Source: LMUY01 sp965199095 (lineage in GTDB: Bacteria; Pseudomonadota; Alphaproteobacteria; Acetobacterales; Acetobacteraceae). Taken from it: a stretch of 64,000 bases of DNA. The notes beneath the pieces are model-generated. The model was not told the origin of the DNA. It saw only the letters and a list, made by a program, of their open reading frames with translations, and ran no database searches. The translations under genes and the position numbers were made by a program. The stretch spans positions 62,001 to 126,000 of the forward strand of contig CBDAQM010000003.1 in NCBI GenBank assembly GCA_965199095.1. The letters run 5' to 3'. This document shows, one piece after another, positions 42,062-50,846 of the stretch; the first letter of the stretch is position 1, and every line of letters begins with the position of its first letter.

Positions 42062-43034
42062 CGGCGCCCCCGGCCTGCTTGCGGATGCCCAGCAGGCTGA
42101 CCAGCCCGGTCGGCCGCGCCAGCGCCACCACGACGATGAGGCCGCCATAGATCATCAGGTCGACCCCGCCGGCGCCGCCCATGTAGGACCGCGTCACCTC
42201 GCTGGTCGGGATCAGCACGATGGCGCCGACCAGCGGCCCCCACAGCGTGCCGACGCCGCCCAGCACCGCCGGCAGCGCGATCAGGATGGAGAAGGAGGAG
42301 GCGAGCACGCTGTCCGGGTCGATATAGCCGACATATTGCGCGTAGATCGCGCCGCCCATGGCGGTGAAGAAGCCGCTGATGCCGGCCGCCGCCATCTTGG
42401 ACGGGAACACCCGCACCGCCAGGGAGCGCGCGGCCGTCACGTCGTCGCGCACGGCGCGCCAGGAATAGCCCCAGCGCGAGCCCTCGATCACCCAAGCCAC
42501 GATCCAGGTGATCGCGGCGAAGGCGAGGGTGACGTAGTGGAACGGCAGCTTCGAGGTGCGGAATTGCAGCGCCGCCCAGTCCTGGCCGTGGAACGGGACA
42601 TAGACGCCGGTCGCGGCGCCCACGAAGTTCCAGTTGAGGAACAGCAGGTAGCCGATTTCCCCCACCACCACGGTGGCGATGGCGTAGTAGTGCCCCGACA
42701 GGCGGAAGCACGGCCAGCCCACCACCAGCGCCACCCCCGCCCCGACGATCCCGGCGGCGAACATGCCGATGGTGGGGGGGATGCCGGCATCGACGAACAG
42801 CAGGGTGGAGACGTAGGCGCCGACGCCGAAATACAGCCCGTGCCCGAGCGAGATTTGGCCGCAATACCCACCCAGGATGTTCCAGGCCTGCGACAGCCCG
42901 GCGTAGAGGATCGTCAGGATGATCAGGTTCTGCGTGTAGACGTCCCGGATCGGCAACGGCAGCACGGCCAGGACGGCGAGGACCACGGCGCCGACGATGA
43001 GTTCGGTGCGGCGGCGGCGGGTGATGCTGTTCAT
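42045..43034 (-). CDS. livM: Branched-chain amino acid-type ABC permease LivM
   Basis: A 329-residue inner-membrane permease with about nine helices. GYCGQISLGHGLYFGVGAYVS and RLSGHYYAIATVVVGEIGYLL are LivM-type. The EAA-like loop is RAVRDDVTAARSLAVRVF. Its 3' end overlaps livG, and a large inverted repeat separates it from livH. Confidence 0.91.
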   Translation of the reverse strand: MNSITRRRRTELIVGAVVLAVLAVLPLPIRDVYTQNLIILTILYAGLSQAWNILGGYCGQISLGHGLYFGVGAYVSTLLFVDAGIPPTIGMFAAGIVGAGVALVVGWPCFRLSGHYYAIATVVVGEIGYLLFLNWNFVGAATGVYVPFHGQDWAALQFRTSKLPFHYVTLAFAAITWIVAWVIEGSRWGYSWRAVRDDVTAARSLAVRVFPSKMAAAGISGFFTAMGGAIYAQYVGYIDPDSVLASSFSILIALPAVLGGVGTLWGPLVGAIVLIPTSEVTRSYMGGAGGVDLMIYGGLIVVVALARPTGLVSLLGIRKQAGGADAAPS

Positions 43035-43046
43035 GGGTGTGCACCA

Positions 43047-43123
43047 CCCTCACCCCGCCCCTCTCCCAGAGGGAGAGGGAGAAGCAAAAAGCCCTCTCCC
43101 TCTGGGAGAGGGTTGGGTGAGGG
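43047..43123. repeat. Large inverted repeat of CCCTCACCCC type between livH and livM
   Basis: The arms start CCCTCACCCCGCCCCTCTCC and end, complementarily, in GGTTGGGTGAGGG; within each arm CCCTCTCCC-N3-GGGAGAGGG makes its own hairpin. The centre is a short A-rich loop. A single-arm copy is at 14833-14865. It lies inside the liv operon, so it could stabilise mRNA segments or modulate read-through. Confidence 0.75.
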
Positions 43124-43146
43124 CCACGCAGCCAAGAACCCGCCCA

Positions 43147-44022
43147 TCATATCTTCCCGAACAACCCGCGGGGCCGCACCATCAGCACCAGCAGGTAGAT
43201 CGCGAACATCCCCACCTGCTTCAGCGACGGCTCCAGCACCTGGGCGGTCACCGCCTCCACCTCGCCGATCAGCACGCCGGCGACCAGCGCGCCCGTCATG
43301 CTGCCGAACCCGCCCAGCGCCACCGTGACGTAGGCGATCAATGCGAAGTTCGCGCCAACCGTGGGTGATACGTAATAGAACGTGGCCAGCATGGTGCCGG
43401 CGACGCCGACCGTGGCGGCGCCCAGCCCCCAGCCCAGCGCGAAGATGCGGTTGCGGTCGATGCCGATCAGCGCCACCGCGTCCCGGTCCTCCCGCGTCGC
43501 CTCCAGCGCGCGGCCGAATTCGGTGCGGCTGATGCCCAGCAAAGCGGCGAATGCCACCAGGCACACCACACTGGAGGCAAGCTGCGGCAGCGGCACGTAC
43601 ACGCCGGCTATGTCGACGGTGCGGTCGCCCAGCCAGGACGTGCCGATGCTGCGGAAATCGCCACCGAAGGCGAGTTGCGCCGCCCCGCGGATGAAAATCC
43701 CCAAGCCGAAGGTGACGAAGATCTGCACCATGCCGCGGTTGAACTGCACGCCCAGCGCCCGGGCGATCAACCCGCGATAGATCAGCACGCCCACCACGAA
43801 CAAGCCCACCGCCACCACCGGCAACAGGATCAGCGGGTCCAGCCCGGTGGCGGCGTTCAGCAGCACCGTCGCGTACATGGCGAGCATCAGCAGCTCGCCA
43901 TGGGCGAAGTTCACGATGTCCATCAGGCCGAAGATCAGGCTCAACCCGGCGGCCACCAACGCGTAGATCAGCCCCATCAGCAGGCCGCTGAGCGCCACCT
44001 GCACAAGGGTGTCCACCGTCAT
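43147..44022 (-). CDS. livH: Branched-chain amino acid-type ABC permease LivH
   Basis: A 291-residue permease with about eight helices and the LivH motifs GLSLIFGLMDIVNFAHGELLML near the N terminus and GTMLATFYYVSPTVGANFALIAYV later. The coupling loop is RALEATREDRDAVALIGID. It starts 24 bp after the binding protein gene. Confidence 0.92.
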   Translation of the reverse strand: MTVDTLVQVALSGLLMGLIYALVAAGLSLIFGLMDIVNFAHGELLMLAMYATVLLNAATGLDPLILLPVVAVGLFVVGVLIYRGLIARALGVQFNRGMVQIFVTFGLGIFIRGAAQLAFGGDFRSIGTSWLGDRTVDIAGVYVPLPQLASSVVCLVAFAALLGISRTEFGRALEATREDRDAVALIGIDRNRIFALGWGLGAATVGVAGTMLATFYYVSPTVGANFALIAYVTVALGGFGSMTGALVAGVLIGEVEAVTAQVLEPSLKQVGMFAIYLLVLMVRPRGLFGKI

Positions 44023-44046
44023 GCCGCTTGCCCCGACGCGGGATGG

Positions 44047-45276
44047 CTACTTGCCGACATTCCAGATCGGTGCCTGCACCGCCACGTCGAACGGGTAGAT
44101 CGTGTGGTAGGCGCCGTCCGTGATCTGCTGGATGACGGGCGTCGCCTCGGTGTTCTGCCCGGTGCTGTCGAACTTGACGCCCTGCCATGGCATGATCGTC
44201 TGGTTGCCCGGGATGTCCGTCTTGGTCAGCGCCACCCGGATGTCCTCCGGCTTGGTGGAGCCTGCGCGGTCGATCGCGTCCGCCAGGGTCTGCACCGCGA
44301 CGATCTGGCGGGAGGTGTTGTCGTTCAAATCCTTGTTCGCCTTCGCCCGGAACAGCGCGTTCACGGCCGGGATCGCCGGGCGCGACTTGACCGCGTCCAA
44401 CGCGAAGGACGACCGGCTCATCACCCCGTTCGCCAAGGGACCGACGGCGGTGAGGAAGGATTGCTCGGCAAATCCCGCGGACTGCGCCATGATCGTCGGG
44501 TGATAACCGATCTCGTTATCCGACCGCATCAGCAGGATGGCGTCCGAGGTGTAGGAGGACGGCATCACCACATCCGCATTGGCCGATTTCAGCCGCTCCG
44601 CCTCCGCCGAGAGCGACGGGGAGTTGGCGCGGTATTTGATGTCCGCGGCCACGGTGATCCCGGCCGCGGCGGCCATCTTCTTCTGCACGTTGGAGCTGTC
44701 GGTGCCGAAGATGCTGTCTTCGTAGAACAGCGCGACCGACTTGACCGGATGGCCGGTCTTCTCGCCCATCGCCTTGTAGAAGTCGAACATGGCGGCGGTG
44801 AACATCTCGTCCTGCGGGCTGGTGCGGAAGAACCATTTCAGCCCGCGCTGGCTCAGCGAGGGGGAGGAGTTGTCCATCGCCAAATAGGGAACTTCGTAGC
44901 GCTCGGCGACCTGGCTGATGGTGGCGCCGGTGGCGCTGGTGTAGCTGCCGATCAACGCCACCACGTGGTCCTGCGTGATCAGCCGCTCCGCCTCGGCACG
45001 GGCCTTCTGCGGGTCGTTCTGGTGGTCGGCGAAGATGACCTTGATGTGGTCGCCATGCATGTGCGGCAACCCGCCGCCCTGGCCGAGCAGCATGGGGATG
45101 GGCGGGTGCTCGGTATTGATGATGTCGCTCATCGTGGCGACGGCCGCCTGGGCGTCGGCGCCAATCTGCGCGGCGTTGCCGCTGAGCGGGTAGATCGCCC
45201 CGATGAGGATATCCTCCGCATGGGCGGTGGAGAGGCCGGCGGCAAACAGGGCCATTGCGACCCAAAAACGCTTCAT
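44047..45276 (-). CDS. livK: Branched-chain amino acid-type ABC substrate-binding protein
   Basis: A 409-residue periplasmic-binding fold type I protein (Peripla_BP_6). The signal peptide is MKRFWVAMALFAAGLSTAHAED; the mature protein starts ILIGAIYPLSGNAAQIGADA. Ligand-site segments include VVALIGSYTSATGATIS and YLAMDNSSPSLSQRG. First gene of the minus-strand liv operon. Ligand specificity is not readable; urea, amide or amino acids are all possible. Confidence 0.88.
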   Translation of the reverse strand: MKRFWVAMALFAAGLSTAHAEDILIGAIYPLSGNAAQIGADAQAAVATMSDIINTEHPPIPMLLGQGGGLPHMHGDHIKVIFADHQNDPQKARAEAERLITQDHVVALIGSYTSATGATISQVAERYEVPYLAMDNSSPSLSQRGLKWFFRTSPQDEMFTAAMFDFYKAMGEKTGHPVKSVALFYEDSIFGTDSSNVQKKMAAAAGITVAADIKYRANSPSLSAEAERLKSANADVVMPSSYTSDAILLMRSDNEIGYHPTIMAQSAGFAEQSFLTAVGPLANGVMSRSSFALDAVKSRPAIPAVNALFRAKANKDLNDNTSRQIVAVQTLADAIDRAGSTKPEDIRVALTKTDIPGNQTIMPWQGVKFDSTGQNTEATPVIQQITDGAYHTIYPFDVAVQAPIWNVGK

Positions 45277-45358
45277 CGAGGTGATCCCTGGCAATTGATG
45301 CAGGAGCAAAGCACGTCACGTGCCAGCTTGCACGGGCGCGCCGGGGACGACATTGCCA

Positions 45359-46375
45359 CTATGGTGGGCAACTCGCCGGCGCCGTGGCATCCGTCGTGAA
45401 CCGCAGCAGGCAGGCCGCGAAACGGCGGCTGAAGGGGTCGCCCGCGCCACCAAAATGCCCGCTCAGTCCGGAGGGGCGGTCGATCAGCAGCAATGCCCCC
45501 AGTTTCGGCCGCAACCGCTCCATCAGGCGCACCCGTGTGTCGCCATCGGACATGAACGGGTCGCCGGTGAACTGGGCGAAGGCGACGCGCGTGCGGGACG
45601 GCTGCGCCTCCGCCACCAGGGCGCGAAGGTCGTCGTCCTGCGCCGTCAAATTGGGGCTCGCCCCGGAGCCATGGGCCGCCGGGGCCTCGGCGATCACCAC
45701 GTCCGCCAGCCCGGGCGTGTCCAGGATTTGCAAGGAGGTCCAACCGCCGCGGGATTGGCCGCCCGCCACGACCAGGCGGTATCCGGCACGCCGCATCATG
45801 GCCAGCCCGTCCCGCAGCCAGCCGGCGGCGCGGACCGGGTTGTCCACCAGCGGGGCACGGTCGAACCGCACGATGTCGAAGCCGGCATCGTTGAACAGCC
45901 GGAGGAATGGCGGCGGCTGAAGCCCCCGGGAGTCAACCGCGCCGAAGCTGCCATGCGACCAGACGACCACCCCGAGGGCGGCGGGCGGCCCATGCCAGAG
46001 GAACCGTTCATCCGGGATGAAGCCGTAATTGATCGTGTCGACGAAGGCGGCCGGCGGCGCTGGCGGTCGCCACTCCCGGCCCGGCCAGACGATCGCCAGA
46101 TCCTCGGCATAGGGGCGACAGCCTGTGCCGCCATGCTCGACGCACAGCGCGATGGCGCGCGCGCGGGCAGCCTCCAGCGATTGGCCGCCCGAATACCACC
46201 CGATCCGCCCGTTCGTGCCGACGGCCGCCACCCGTGGCGTGTTGGCCAGCAGGAACTCCGCATACAGCGCGCGTCCGGCCGCATCCAGGCCCGGCACAGC
46301 CGCCGCGTCGAGCAGCGGCTGCGCCCGAGCGGCGAGCGAGACCAGGAGGAAACCGAGCACCCAGCCAAACTTCAT
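45359..46375 (-). CDS. Secreted alpha/beta hydrolase
   Basis: A 338-residue protein with a signal peptide (MKFGWVLGFLLVSLAARAQ) and an N-terminal DUF4189-like small domain (GWYSGGQSLEAARARAIALC). An alpha/beta hydrolase core follows with a nucleophile elbow VAGGQSRGGWTSLQ and LDTPGLADVVIAEAPAAHGSG. The charge-relay histidine is probably in SGHFGGAGDPF. Substrate unknown. Divergent from argG across 61 bp. Confidence 0.78.
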   Translation of the reverse strand: MKFGWVLGFLLVSLAARAQPLLDAAAVPGLDAAGRALYAEFLLANTPRVAAVGTNGRIGWYSGGQSLEAARARAIALCVEHGGTGCRPYAEDLAIVWPGREWRPPAPPAAFVDTINYGFIPDERFLWHGPPAALGVVVWSHGSFGAVDSRGLQPPPFLRLFNDAGFDIVRFDRAPLVDNPVRAAGWLRDGLAMMRRAGYRLVVAGGQSRGGWTSLQILDTPGLADVVIAEAPAAHGSGASPNLTAQDDDLRALVAEAQPSRTRVAFAQFTGDPFMSDGDTRVRLMERLRPKLGALLLIDRPSGLSGHFGGAGDPFSRRFAACLLRFTTDATAPASCPP

Positions 46376-46436
46376 TCGCTTGCCGCCCCACGGCTTCGGG
46401 TCTATGCGCGAACCCTGGTATTCCGGAGGTCTAGCC

Positions 46437-47666
46437 ATGCCCGCGCGCGATGTGAAGAAGGTTGTGCTTGCCTATTCCGGCGGCCTCGACACCAGCGTCA
46501 TCCTCCGCTGGCTGCAAACCACCTATGGCTGCGAGGTCGTCACCTTCACCGCCGACCTCGGCCAGGGCGAGGAGCTGGAGCCGGCGCGGCGCAAAGCGGA
46601 GTTGTTCGGCGTCAAGCAGATCTTCGTCGACGATTTGCGCGAGGAGTTCGTGCGCGACTTCGTCTTCCCCATGTTCCGCGCCAACGCGCTGTATGAGGGG
46701 CAGTACCTGCTCGGCACCTCCATCGCGCGGCCGCTGATCGCCCAGCGGCAAATCCAGATCGCCGAAGAAGTCGGCGCCGACGCGGTGGCCCACGGCGCCA
46801 CGGGCAAAGGCAACGACCAGGTCCGGTTCGAAATCGCCTATTACGCGCTGAAGCCGGACGTGACCGTGATCGCGCCGTGGCGGGAGTGGAATTTGACCAG
46901 CCGCACCAAGCTGCTGGAGTTCGCCGAGCAGAACCAGATCCCGATCGCGCGCGACAAGCGCGGGGACGCACCTTTCTCCGTCGACGCCAACCTCCTGCAC
47001 AGCAGCAGCGAGGGCAAGGTGCTGGAGGACCCGGCGGAAGAAGCGCCGGAGCTGGTCTACCAGCGCACCATCCGGCCGGAGGACGCGCCGGACCAAGCCA
47101 CCGTCATCAGCATGGATTTCGAACGCGGCGACCCGGTGGCGATCGACGATGTGCGCCTGTCGCCCGCCGCCCTGCTGACCCGGCTGAACGAGTTGGGCAA
47201 GGCGAACGGCATCGGGCGGCTGGACCTGGTGGAAAACCGCTTCGTCGGCATGAAGTCGCGCGGGGTGTACGAGACGCCGGGCGGCACCATCCTGCTGCAG
47301 GCGCATCGCGGCATCGAGAGCATCACGCTGGACCGCGAAGCCGCGCATCTGAAGGACAGCCTGATGCCGCGCTACGCCGAGCTGATCTACAACGGCTTCT
47401 GGTTCAGCCCGGAACGCCGCATGCTGCAAGCCGCGATCGATGAGAGCCAACGCAGCGTCAGCGGCCGCGTGCGGCTGAAGCTCTACAAGGGCAATGTGAG
47501 CGTGATCGGGCGGGAGAGCCCGAACAGCCTATACTCCGCACGGGTCGTGACGTTCGAGGACGACCAGGGCGCCTACAACCAGGTGGACGCGCAGGGTTTC
47601 ATCAAGCTGCAAGCGCTGCGGCTGCGGCTTGGGGCGGCGGTGGGACGCAAGGGTGGGACGCTGTAA
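46437..47666 (+). CDS. argG: Argininosuccinate synthase
   Basis: A 409-residue enzyme joining citrulline and aspartate in arginine biosynthesis. The ATP-pyrophosphatase P-loop is LAYSGGLDTSVI; other hallmarks are TADLGQGEE, VAHGATGKGNDQVRFE and FSVDANLLHSSSEG. GGAGG (46425-46429) lies 7 nt before the ATG. Full length. argH is not adjacent. Confidence 0.97.
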   Translation: MPARDVKKVVLAYSGGLDTSVILRWLQTTYGCEVVTFTADLGQGEELEPARRKAELFGVKQIFVDDLREEFVRDFVFPMFRANALYEGQYLLGTSIARPLIAQRQIQIAEEVGADAVAHGATGKGNDQVRFEIAYYALKPDVTVIAPWREWNLTSRTKLLEFAEQNQIPIARDKRGDAPFSVDANLLHSSSEGKVLEDPAEEAPELVYQRTIRPEDAPDQATVISMDFERGDPVAIDDVRLSPAALLTRLNELGKANGIGRLDLVENRFVGMKSRGVYETPGGTILLQAHRGIESITLDREAAHLKDSLMPRYAELIYNGFWFSPERRMLQAAIDESQRSVSGRVRLKLYKGNVSVIGRESPNSLYSARVVTFEDDQGAYNQVDAQGFIKLQALRLRLGAAVGRKGGTL

Positions 47667-47751
47667 GGGACAGACTTAGGTGCCGCCTTACTAATACGGC
47701 GTTTTTCAAAGAGCAACGCCAGTGCCGACAAACCTCATCGGGTGGCACGAT

Positions 47752-47781
47752 GGTGCGTTGCCAAAGCGCAACGCACCCTAC
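47752..47781 (-). repeat. REP-like hairpin with GTAG foot, copy 3
   Basis: GGTGCGTTGC and GCAACGCACC form a 10-bp stem around CAAAGC. On the minus strand GTAG lies directly at the 5' foot (47781-47778). The stem sequence differs from the 3692 and 12973 copies except for its first four bases. Confidence 0.68.
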
Positions 47782-47840
47782 GAGGCTGGAGCAATTGAGT
47801 TCTAACCTAATAAGCTCTCTCCTCGCGGGTGAGGACACTA

Positions 47841-47911
47841 GTAGGGTGGGCTTCAGCCCACCGCTTTGAGGCGGCGCCGTAGAGGCCATGGTGGGCTAAA
47901 GCCCACCCTAC
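47841..47911. repeat. Inverted pair of REP-like hairpins (REPIN-type)
   Basis: Left unit: GTAG then GGTGGGCT-TC-AGCCCACC (47841-47862). Right unit: GGTGGGCT-AA-AGCCCACC then CTAC (47890-47911), i.e. the same REP in the other orientation. A 27-bp spacer separates them. Two REPs facing each other make a REPIN/BIME-like structure. Confidence 0.7.
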
Positions 47912-47960
47912 GACTTCCTCTCGATAGGGTCGGCTTCATGGAAGCGATCTACTTGCCCCG

Positions 47961-50648
47961 TCACGGACTGGAAACGCCGCGTGATGAAGGCAGTGCGGCG
48001 GCGACGCCGATCTTGCGTCGCGGCGACCTCTCGCGGAGCGGCTTTTTTGACGTCCGAACCGGCGGCGGTTCGGCGGCCCGGTCCGGACTGTGGAGGGCGA
48101 GGCGCGGGGTCTCGCGCGGTACGGGTTTGCGGAACAGCGATGGCGCGCGATCCATCCGTAAGGATGCTGACGACAAGACCTCGAACATCCCGACCTCATG
48201 GGAGAAATGCGGATTGTAGAACGGGTCAGCCTCGATCAATGCGGACCATCGGTCCATCATGCATTGGTTCTCACCGTAGAAGCGCGGCAGGTTATGGGCT
48301 GCAAGGTCGTTGCCGCGGCTGATGCTTTCATGGTGGTGCAGGACCACGGCGGGCGTCATGACGATCCGGTAGCCTGCCCGCCCGACGCGCAAGCAAAGGT
48401 CGACGTCGTTGAAGGCGACGGCGAGATGCGCCTCGTCGAACATCCCGACGTCCCGGAACACGTCCGCCCGGCACAGCATGCAGGCCGCCGTCACCGCGGA
48501 CATCTCCTGCGCGCAGACCGCCCGGTTGGCGTAGCCCCGCGTATCCTTCGGCAGCATGCGAAAGGCATGGCTCGCGACCCCGCCCACACCCAGCACCACG
48601 CCGGCATGCTGCACGGCGTCGTTGGGATACAGCAACTTGACGCCGACGATCGCGACATGCGGGTCCGCCAGCGCCTCGTTGACCATCAGGCGCAGCCAAT
48701 CGGCCTGCTGGATCTGCACGTCGTTGTTGAGGAACAGAAGGAACTCGCACTCCATCTGCTGCGCAGCCCGGTTGTTGATACGGGCGAAATTGAACTCCTC
48801 CTCCATCCGCATAACGCAGATCCGGTCATTCGACGCGACCTCCGAAAGCCAGGCGCGCGTTTCGATCGCGGTGGACCAATTGTCGATCAGCACGATCCGG
48901 TAGTTGTCATACGCAGTCGCGGACAGGATGCTGTCGACGCATACCCGCGTCAGCTCCACCTGGTCCTTGAACGGGATCAGGATCACGACCTCAGGTTCGG
49001 AGCGGAAGCCCCACCGCACGTCGTACACCGTTGAGCCGTAGACCGCGTCGATCACCGCGGGCAGGCCGCGCCGTTCCAGATGATCGGCAACCGCCTGTTT
49101 GCCCGCGTCGACCGCATAGGCTTTGGCGGATGCGGTCGTCGCGGTGGATGCTGCCGTCTTCCGCCAGTGATAGAGCAGCTCCGGCACATGATGGATGGCG
49201 GCGGCGGGCAGCGTTTCCGACAGGCGCAGCACGAGGTCATGGTCCTGCGCGCCGTCATAGCGCGCGTCCAACGGACCTGCCGCCCGCAGCGCCTCGGCCT
49301 CGACCAGCAACAAGTGGCAAACGTAGTTGTTGGTCAAGGCAAGGCGGTAGTTCCAATCCGGCTTCAGATGCGGCTCGGAGAAGTAGCCGTGTTGATCGAC
49401 CTTGTCCTCGTCGGAGTACAGCATTTTCGCGCCGGTGTTGCGCGCAGCGAGCAGCATGACCTCCAGCGCGACGTCGACCAGGAGGTCATCGTGATCGAAC
49501 AGGGCCACCCATTCGCCCGTGGCCGCGGCGATGCCGGTGTTGGTGGCCGCACTGATACCCTGGTTCTTCTTGTGCGACACGGCGCGGATGCGCGGCTCCG
49601 CGGCACAGAGGGAGCGGATCACCTCCGTCAGCGGCGCGGAGCGGCTGCCGTCGTCGACGATGATCAGCTCCCATTCGGGCCAGGTTTGCCGCTGGACGCT
49701 TTGCACGGCCGCGGCGAAGTCAGCCAGGCCGGGCTGGTAGACGGGGCAGACGATGGAAACCTTGGGCGGTGCCGGTCCCAGCAGCTCAGCATAGCGCGCC
49801 GTGCGGCGTGCCGCGATCACCCGGGCCCGCAGGGCCTCGTAATAGCCGGTGGCCCACCGATGATATGTCGCAATCGTATCCTCGTCGGCGGCCACCAATT
49901 GGCGGAGTTGGTCTTTCAGCGCATAGACCTGCGTGCACAGCGCCTCAACCTTGGCATACATGTCGAACAGCCGGTCGGCGTTGTCCTGGATGAGCACGCG
50001 ACCGCGGAACGGACTGCCCTGCAACGGGACGTCTTCCGGCACGGCGTGGACGTCGACCTCGAAGACTTGCCCGTCGCGGAGCCGAGCCGGAACGGCGTAT
50101 AAGAAGCCGCATCGCGGCTCGCAGCCATGCGCCTCGACCACGTCGGGCCGCTCGCCGTCCGCCTTCACGCGGGCAAGCGTGATGCCTTGGTGCCTGACCT
50201 CGAGCGTGACGCCACCGGTGCGCGCCTGCGTCCGTTTATCGATGCGGAACACCCAGCCGCGGACCACGTTGCCGAAAATCCCGTCGACCATGCCCTGGAT
50301 GAGGGTCGGATGGTACCGCACGGGCAGCTCGGCCTGCATGTCGGGCCCGTGGGTGAGCACCTCGCCCGAGCGGAACCGGATGCTGATGCGGTGAAGCAGG
50401 CCATCCAAGGCAAGGTCCGGAAGGGCAAAGCGGAAGCCGAGCCGCGTGCCGGGGATGTTCAGCGCGTTCAGGTCTGACCGCGGCTCCGTGCAGGTGAACG
50501 ACCCGACGACTTGGTCGTCCACGAGCAAGACGAGCGACGCTGGCGCCCCCAACTGGGTGAGGTCGGCCGCCCAGCCTGAAATGATCATGTCGTCGACGGC
50601 GTCCACGTGGCCGCGGCGCCGATCAGTTTTTAGGAAATCGGGCAGCAT
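47961..50648 (-). CDS. Large two-domain family 2 glycosyltransferase
   Basis: The 895-residue protein has an N-terminal beta-rich accessory region (about 1-220) and a helical linker (VEALCTQVYALKDQLRQLV). The first GT-A domain starts KVSIVCPVYQPGLADF, with DDGSRSAPL and LFDHDDLL (DxD-like). The second GT-A-like domain starts VVILIPFKDQVELTRVCVDSIL, with FLFLNNDVQI and a VAFNDVDLCLRVGRAGYRI end. Such tandem enzymes, often called rhamnosyltransferase-like, extend surface polysaccharide or glycosylate O-chains. The last ~60 residues are low-complexity and basic. No glycan locus surrounds it. Confidence 0.85.
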   Translation of the reverse strand: MLPDFLKTDRRRGHVDAVDDMIISGWAADLTQLGAPASLVLLVDDQVVGSFTCTEPRSDLNALNIPGTRLGFRFALPDLALDGLLHRISIRFRSGEVLTHGPDMQAELPVRYHPTLIQGMVDGIFGNVVRGWVFRIDKRTQARTGGVTLEVRHQGITLARVKADGERPDVVEAHGCEPRCGFLYAVPARLRDGQVFEVDVHAVPEDVPLQGSPFRGRVLIQDNADRLFDMYAKVEALCTQVYALKDQLRQLVAADEDTIATYHRWATGYYEALRARVIAARRTARYAELLGPAPPKVSIVCPVYQPGLADFAAAVQSVQRQTWPEWELIIVDDGSRSAPLTEVIRSLCAAEPRIRAVSHKKNQGISAATNTGIAAATGEWVALFDHDDLLVDVALEVMLLAARNTGAKMLYSDEDKVDQHGYFSEPHLKPDWNYRLALTNNYVCHLLLVEAEALRAAGPLDARYDGAQDHDLVLRLSETLPAAAIHHVPELLYHWRKTAASTATTASAKAYAVDAGKQAVADHLERRGLPAVIDAVYGSTVYDVRWGFRSEPEVVILIPFKDQVELTRVCVDSILSATAYDNYRIVLIDNWSTAIETRAWLSEVASNDRICVMRMEEEFNFARINNRAAQQMECEFLLFLNNDVQIQQADWLRLMVNEALADPHVAIVGVKLLYPNDAVQHAGVVLGVGGVASHAFRMLPKDTRGYANRAVCAQEMSAVTAACMLCRADVFRDVGMFDEAHLAVAFNDVDLCLRVGRAGYRIVMTPAVVLHHHESISRGNDLAAHNLPRFYGENQCMMDRWSALIEADPFYNPHFSHEVGMFEVLSSASLRMDRAPSLFRKPVPRETPRLALHSPDRAAEPPPVRTSKKPLRERSPRRKIGVAAALPSSRGVSSP

Positions 50649-50788
50649 CGATGTCTTTCCGAAAACACGGCCAGGCGAACACCTGCCTGCCGCTGATCAA
50701 TCGGCAAACTGCACCGCGCACCCGTCGGCAACAAGGTTGCCTGGACGGGCGCAAGCCGGCCGCGGGGGACGCGTGTCGCGCGTCGTAG

Positions 50789-50817
50789 TTGCAAACATCA
50801 AGATATCCTTATATAGC
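50789..50817 (+). promoter_or_regulatory. Promoter of ahcY
   Basis: TTGCAA (50789-50794) and TATAGC (50812-50817) are exactly 17 bp apart, about 30 bp before the ahcY ATG. The AT-rich spacer contains the palindrome centred on GATATC. Confidence 0.6.
50796..50813. promoter_or_regulatory. Palindrome in the ahcY promoter spacer, possible SahR-type operator
   Basis: CATCAAGATATCCTTATA is an imperfect dyad centred on GATATC, with A-T-N-A arms on both sides. It lies between the -35 and -10, where a repressor would block transcription. SahR, an ArsR-family SAH-responsive repressor, controls ahcY in many proteobacteria; assigning this site to it is inference. Confidence 0.5.
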
Positions 50818-50846
50818 GCCGGGGAATTCCAGCCAGGAGCCCGCCG

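Larger units (their letters stand above)
47667..47960. other. Intergenic region rich in REP-like palindromes
   Basis: About 294 bp between convergent genes, without a gene. It contains three REP-like hairpins (listed separately). A short GCCG/CGGC stem followed by GTTTTT just after argG could be a weak terminator. Confidence 0.5.
50649..50846. other. Intergenic region upstream of ahcY
   Basis: 198 bp between divergent genes, without a gene. It holds the ahcY promoter and operator. I see no riboswitch-like fold near ahcY. Confidence 0.5.

Noticed and set aside
47752..47911. CRISPR-like array
   Set aside because: Repeats are palindromes of differing sequence and irregular spacing with no spacers; they fit REP elements instead.
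50649..50846. SAH or SAM riboswitch upstream of ahcY
   Set aside because: No conserved riboswitch core could be laid out; the promoter/operator explains the region better.
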